The position numbers were made by a program, and so were the translations under genes. DNA of 7,678 bases from Desulfuromonadales bacterium (GTDB taxonomy: Bacteria; Desulfobacterota; Desulfuromonadia; Desulfuromonadales; BM103). Below, piece by piece: positions 5,131 through 7,678 of this stretch. The stretch spans positions 1-7,678 of the forward strand of contig JAUWTX010000081.1 of NCBI GenBank assembly GCA_030614505.1, given 5' to 3'. Under the pieces are notes generated by a model that did no database searches, was not told where the DNA came from, and saw nothing but the letters and a program-made list of their open reading frames with translations. The number at the start of each line of letters is the position of its first letter. The first letter of the stretch is position 1.

Positions 5131-6528
5131 ATGTCTGATTTACGTGTTCGCTTTGCCCCGAGCCCAACCGGTTACCTGCATATCGGTGGCGCCCGTACCG
5201 CTTTGTTTAACTACCTGCTGGCCCAAAAACAGCAGGGCACCTTTGTGCTGAGAATCGAGGATACCGATGTGGAGCGATCCACCCAGGAATCTGTTGATGC
5301 CATTCTGCAGGCGATGGACTGGCTGGGCCTCAGTTACGATGAGGGCCCTTTCTATCAGTCGGAGCGTTACGACCTGTACAAAAGCAAGGTCAGTGAATTG
5401 CTCGACAAGGGCCTGGCCTATCGTTGCTACTGTACTCCGGAAGATTTGAATGCCAAGCGAGAAGCGGCGATGAAAAGCGGCGGCAAGCCACGCTACGATG
5501 GCACCTGCCGTGAGCGAACAGATCAACCTGATATGCCCTTCGTAGTTCGCTTTAAAACGCCCCAGGAGGGCAACACCTCTTTTGTAGATCGCATCAAAGG
5601 TGCGATCACCGTTGAAAATGAAGAACTCGACGATCTGATAATTCAACGCACCGACGGCAACCCGACCTACAATTTCGTGGTGGTCATCGATGATGCCGAG
5701 ATGGGAATCAACCTGGTTCTCCGTGGTGATGATCATGTCAACAACACCGTGCGACAGATTCCGATGTACAAGGCCCTAGGATATGAAGTTCCTGAGTTTG
5801 CTCACGTGCCGATGATCCTGGGTGCAGACAAGAAGCGCCTCTCCAAGCGCCATGGTGCCACATCAGTGATGGTTTACAGAGAAATGGGCTATCTGCCGGA
5901 AGCCATGGTCAATTACCTGGTGCGTCTTGGCTGGTCATCTGGCGATGAAGAAATCTTCTCGATGGATGATTTGATTGAGAAGTTCAGTCTCGATAACGTT
6001 GGTCGTTCAGCCGGTGTGTTTAACCCGGACAAACTGTTGTGGTTGAACGAGCACTACATCAAGACCGGTGATCCGCAACGCCTGGGCGGACTGGTCGCCG
6101 AACTGCTGGAGGGGCAGGGGGTATCAGTCAACGACGGCCCTGATATGACCGCGGTGGTTACAACACTGCAGGATCGCGCCAAGACGTTGGTCGAGATGGC
6201 CGATGGGGCACGTTTCTATTTCGAGGCACCGGTCATCTACGATGAAAAAGCTGCTGCAAAATTCCTTAACGAAGAAAAAAGCGGTGTGTTGGAGCTGTTG
6301 ATCAAACATCTCGGGGAGTTGACCGATTACACTCTTGAGGGTGTTGAAGGTGCGTTTAAGGCCATCATGGATGAGAGTGGTCTCAAGCTAGGCAAGATTG
6401 GTCCTACTGTGCGTGTAGCGCTTACTGGTGGTACTGTCAGCCCGGGGATTTATGATGTGGTTGCTGTGCTTGGCAGGGATGTTGTTGTGGGGCGTTTGCA
6501 GAAGGCTCTTGCATCACTTAGTATTTAG
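5131..6528 (+). CDS. gltX: Glutamyl-tRNA synthetase
   Basis: This cytosolic class I aminoacyl-tRNA synthetase charges tRNA-Glu with glutamate using ATP. The 465 residues are a normal full length. The Rossmann-fold signature FAPSPTGYLHIGGARTALFN starts at residue 8 with HIGG at 17-20, followed by RIEDTD (41-46). The KMSKS-type loop is KRLSKR at 235-240, preceded by the RGDDHV..T segment (198-206). The C-terminal anticodon-binding part carries LTGGTVSPGIYDV (431-443). A CYC pair (C99, C101) with C126 resembles the zinc site known in E. coli GltX, but the fourth ligand position holds Glu128 instead of His. GGAG at 5121-5124, 6 nt before the ATG, supports the start. The gene appears monocistronic. 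Whether it also mischarges tRNA-Gln cannot be told here. A glutamyl-Q synthetase (GluQ-RS) is excluded because those lack the C-terminal anticodon-binding domain. Confidence 0.97.
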   Translation: MSDLRVRFAPSPTGYLHIGGARTALFNYLLAQKQQGTFVLRIEDTDVERSTQESVDAILQAMDWLGLSYDEGPFYQSERYDLYKSKVSELLDKGLAYRCYCTPEDLNAKREAAMKSGGKPRYDGTCRERTDQPDMPFVVRFKTPQEGNTSFVDRIKGAITVENEELDDLIIQRTDGNPTYNFVVVIDDAEMGINLVLRGDDHVNNTVRQIPMYKALGYEVPEFAHVPMILGADKKRLSKRHGATSVMVYREMGYLPEAMVNYLVRLGWSSGDEEIFSMDDLIEKFSLDNVGRSAGVFNPDKLLWLNEHYIKTGDPQRLGGLVAELLEGQGVSVNDGPDMTAVVTTLQDRAKTLVEMADGARFYFEAPVIYDEKAAAKFLNEEKSGVLELLIKHLGELTDYTLEGVEGAFKAIMDESGLKLGKIGPTVRVALTGGTVSPGIYDVVAVLGRDVVVGRLQKALASLSI

Positions 6529-6609
6529 TTGACACTTAATCTGCCCCCCCCACCCCAAAAAAAATATACAAAAACTGTCTAAACAACTACATTTCGCTTT
6601 TTGACTTTC

Positions 6610-6646
6610 AAGCCCTCCCGTCGTTCAGACAGGAGGGCTTACTTAT
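6610..6646 (+). terminator. terminator-like hairpin downstream of gltX
   Basis: AAGCCCTCC (6610-6618) and GGAGGGCTT (6632-6640) form a perfect 9-bp stem with a 13-nt loop. Only a poor T-rich tail (ACTTATT) follows, so termination may be incomplete or assisted. It lies about 80 bp after the gltX stop codon. Confidence 0.6.
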
Positions 6647-6724
6647 TCTAATCCCTCACTCATGCAGCTGGTGGGCAGTTGCTTCAATATTTGAGAGAAT
6701 AGGAATGTTTGGCATGTAAGATTC

Positions 6725-6753
6725 TTGTCAAAGACCCCTTTGCCAGCTATAGT
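6725..6753 (+). promoter_or_regulatory. sigma70-type promoter of the exported hydrolase gene
   Basis: TTGTCA (6725-6730) and TATAGT (6748-6753) each differ from consensus at one position and are spaced exactly 17 bp. Transcription would begin near 6760, leaving a 5' leader of about 75 nt before the start codon at 6834. Confidence 0.65.
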
Positions 6754-6833
6754 TACCTAGTTAAATTTTAGTATTATGACAAATTCTTGTTTTCTGTGAA
6801 GAAAACTAATCGAGAAAATTCTAAGGAGGAGAT

Positions 6834-7678
6834 ATGCTGAAACAATTCAATCGATTGTTAGGTGTCTGTGTTTGTCTGCTGATGTTAAGTGGCGGTCTGG
6901 CCTCTGCCTATGATTACCCCTTTGCCGACCCCTATGCCGCAACGGTGCTTGGGACTCCGACAGAATTCGCTTACGACCTGCCCAAGGAAGTTCCCCTCAA
7001 GTTTGATACGGTCAAGATGTTTCCCAAACGCAAGGTGCCGGGCATCCTCTGGAATCTGGATGAACTGCGTTATTCCTATCTGCAGCAAAAAGGACCGGCA
7101 CCCCTGATCTTCCTGATTGCAGGAACCGGTGCCAGTTTTCAGAGTGCCAAGATGCAGATTATGCAGAAGGCCTTCTACCAGGCCGGCTACCATGTGGTCT
7201 CTCTCTCTTCACCGACCCATCCGAACTTTATCGTTGCGGCCTCAAGCAGCGGTGTGCCTGGTCACCTGGAGGAAGACTCTTCCGACCTTTACCAGGTTAT
7301 GCAGTCAATCTGGGAGAAGTTGCAGAAGAAGATGGAGGTCACTGATTTCTTTTTGACCGGCTACAGCCTCGGTGCTTCCGAGTCGGTTTTTATAGCCAAG
7401 CTTGATGAAGAGGACAAGGTCTTCAACTTCCGCAAGGTGCTGCTGATCAATCCTCCGGTCAGTCTTTACAACTCGGTTCAGGTCCTCGATAAGATGCTGG
7501 AGGAGAACATTCCTGGTGGTGTGAATAATTTCAATGCGTTCTACAAGAGGCTGATCAACGCTCTGACAGATACCTATGTCAATGGTGACAACGTTGAGTT
7601 CAACGACCAGTTCCTCTACCAGGCTTTCAAGCACCGCAAGCCGACGAGTGACGAACCATTTGCGGCCTTGATTGGCAC
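6834..7678 (+). CDS. Exported alpha/beta-hydrolase-like protein, 3' end beyond window
   Basis: The frame stays open from 6834 to the window end, giving 281 residues without a stop. AAGGAGGA (6823-6830) just before the ATG supports the start. A signal peptide is clear (K3, R7, hydrophobic 8-18, cleavage likely after ASA at 25), so the protein acts outside the cytoplasm. The mature part begins with an aromatic/proline-rich YDYPFADPYAATVLGTP stretch (26-42). LIFLIAGTGAS at 91-101 resembles the strand-plus-oxyanion loop of alpha/beta hydrolases, and GYSLGAS at 176-182 is a GxSxG nucleophile elbow with Ser178 as likely nucleophile. The catalytic acid and histidine would lie in the missing part or cannot be assigned yet. 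The substrate is unknown; esterase or lipase activity is a family-level guess. It has its own promoter and is separated from gltX by a terminator-like hairpin. Confidence 0.85.
   Translation, partial: MLKQFNRLLGVCVCLLMLSGGLASAYDYPFADPYAATVLGTPTEFAYDLPKEVPLKFDTVKMFPKRKVPGILWNLDELRYSYLQQKGPAPLIFLIAGTGASFQSAKMQIMQKAFYQAGYHVVSLSSPTHPNFIVAASSSGVPGHLEEDSSDLYQVMQSIWEKLQKKMEVTDFFLTGYSLGASESVFIAKLDEEDKVFNFRKVLLINPPVSLYNSVQVLDKMLEENIPGGVNNFNAFYKRLINALTDTYVNGDNVEFNDQFLYQAFKHRKPTSDEPFAALIG

Larger units (their letters stand above)
6529..6833. other. 305-bp gene-free stretch between gltX and the hydrolase gene
   Basis: No supported gene lies here. It holds, in order, homopolymer runs (C8 at 6544-6551, CCCC at 6553-6556, A8 at 6557-6564), a perfect hairpin at 6610-6640 and a good promoter at 6725-6753. 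An AT-rich leader then ends in a strong ribosome binding site at 6823-6830. Confidence 0.7.

Noticed and set aside
6529..6557. TTGACA directly after the gltX stop as a promoter
   Set aside because: At 16-18 bp downstream there are only C-rich bases and no -10 box.
1..7678. CRISPR arrays, insertion sequences, prophage or toxin-antitoxin genes
   Set aside because: No regular spaced repeats, transposase or integrase motifs, or small toxin-antitoxin gene pairs were seen on either strand.

Overview
The window looks like chromosomal DNA of an anaerobic, cytochrome-rich bacterium. A member of the Desulfuromonadia (Desulfuromonas/Pelobacter/Geobacter relatives) is my best guess. The basis is two periplasmic-type proteins with twelve CxxCH heme sites each, a MEMO-family protein B, and an ACAGGGAT...ACAGGAT repeat of a kind I remember from that group. 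This placement is inference; no 16S or comparable marker is present. All genes lie on the plus strand.

Layout: (1) 1-477, the 3' part of pgsA (phosphatidylglycerophosphate synthase). (2) 506-688, a strong promoter, tRNA-Gly(GCC) and a terminator. (3) 786-2603, a two-gene operon of paralogous dodecaheme c-type cytochromes, ended by a terminator. (4) 2637-3011, a perfect 10+2+10 bp palindrome followed by a gene for an MTH1187/YkoF-type thiamine-binding protein. (5) 3039-3203, promoter, tRNA-Cys(GCA) and terminator. (6) 3212-4036, a TauE/SafE-type membrane permease. (7) 4047-4162, two interleaved inverted repeats. (8) 4189-4992, an AmmeMemoRadiSam system protein B (MEMO family). (9) 5131-6528, gltX (glutamyl-tRNA synthetase). 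(10) 6529-6833, a gene-free stretch with a terminator-like hairpin and a good promoter. (11) 6834-7678, the 5' part of a gene for an exported alpha/beta hydrolase that runs off the window.

The most interesting part is the cytochrome pair. Each protein is built of three tandem modules of about 75-85 residues. Each module carries four CxxCH motifs and four consistently placed extra histidines, enough for bis-histidine ligation of every heme. Modules 2 and 3 of one protein share diagnostic residues with modules 2 and 3 of the other, so the whole three-module gene seems to have been duplicated after the modules arose. The second gene has no visible Shine-Dalgarno site and carries a perfect 10-bp hairpin within its signal-peptide codons. 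The operon and the thiamine-binding gene sit between tRNA-Gly and tRNA-Cys, which directly follow pgsA together in E. coli (pgsA-glyW-cysT-leuZ).

The remaining genes are housekeeping or small accessory functions that do not form an obvious common pathway with the cytochromes.
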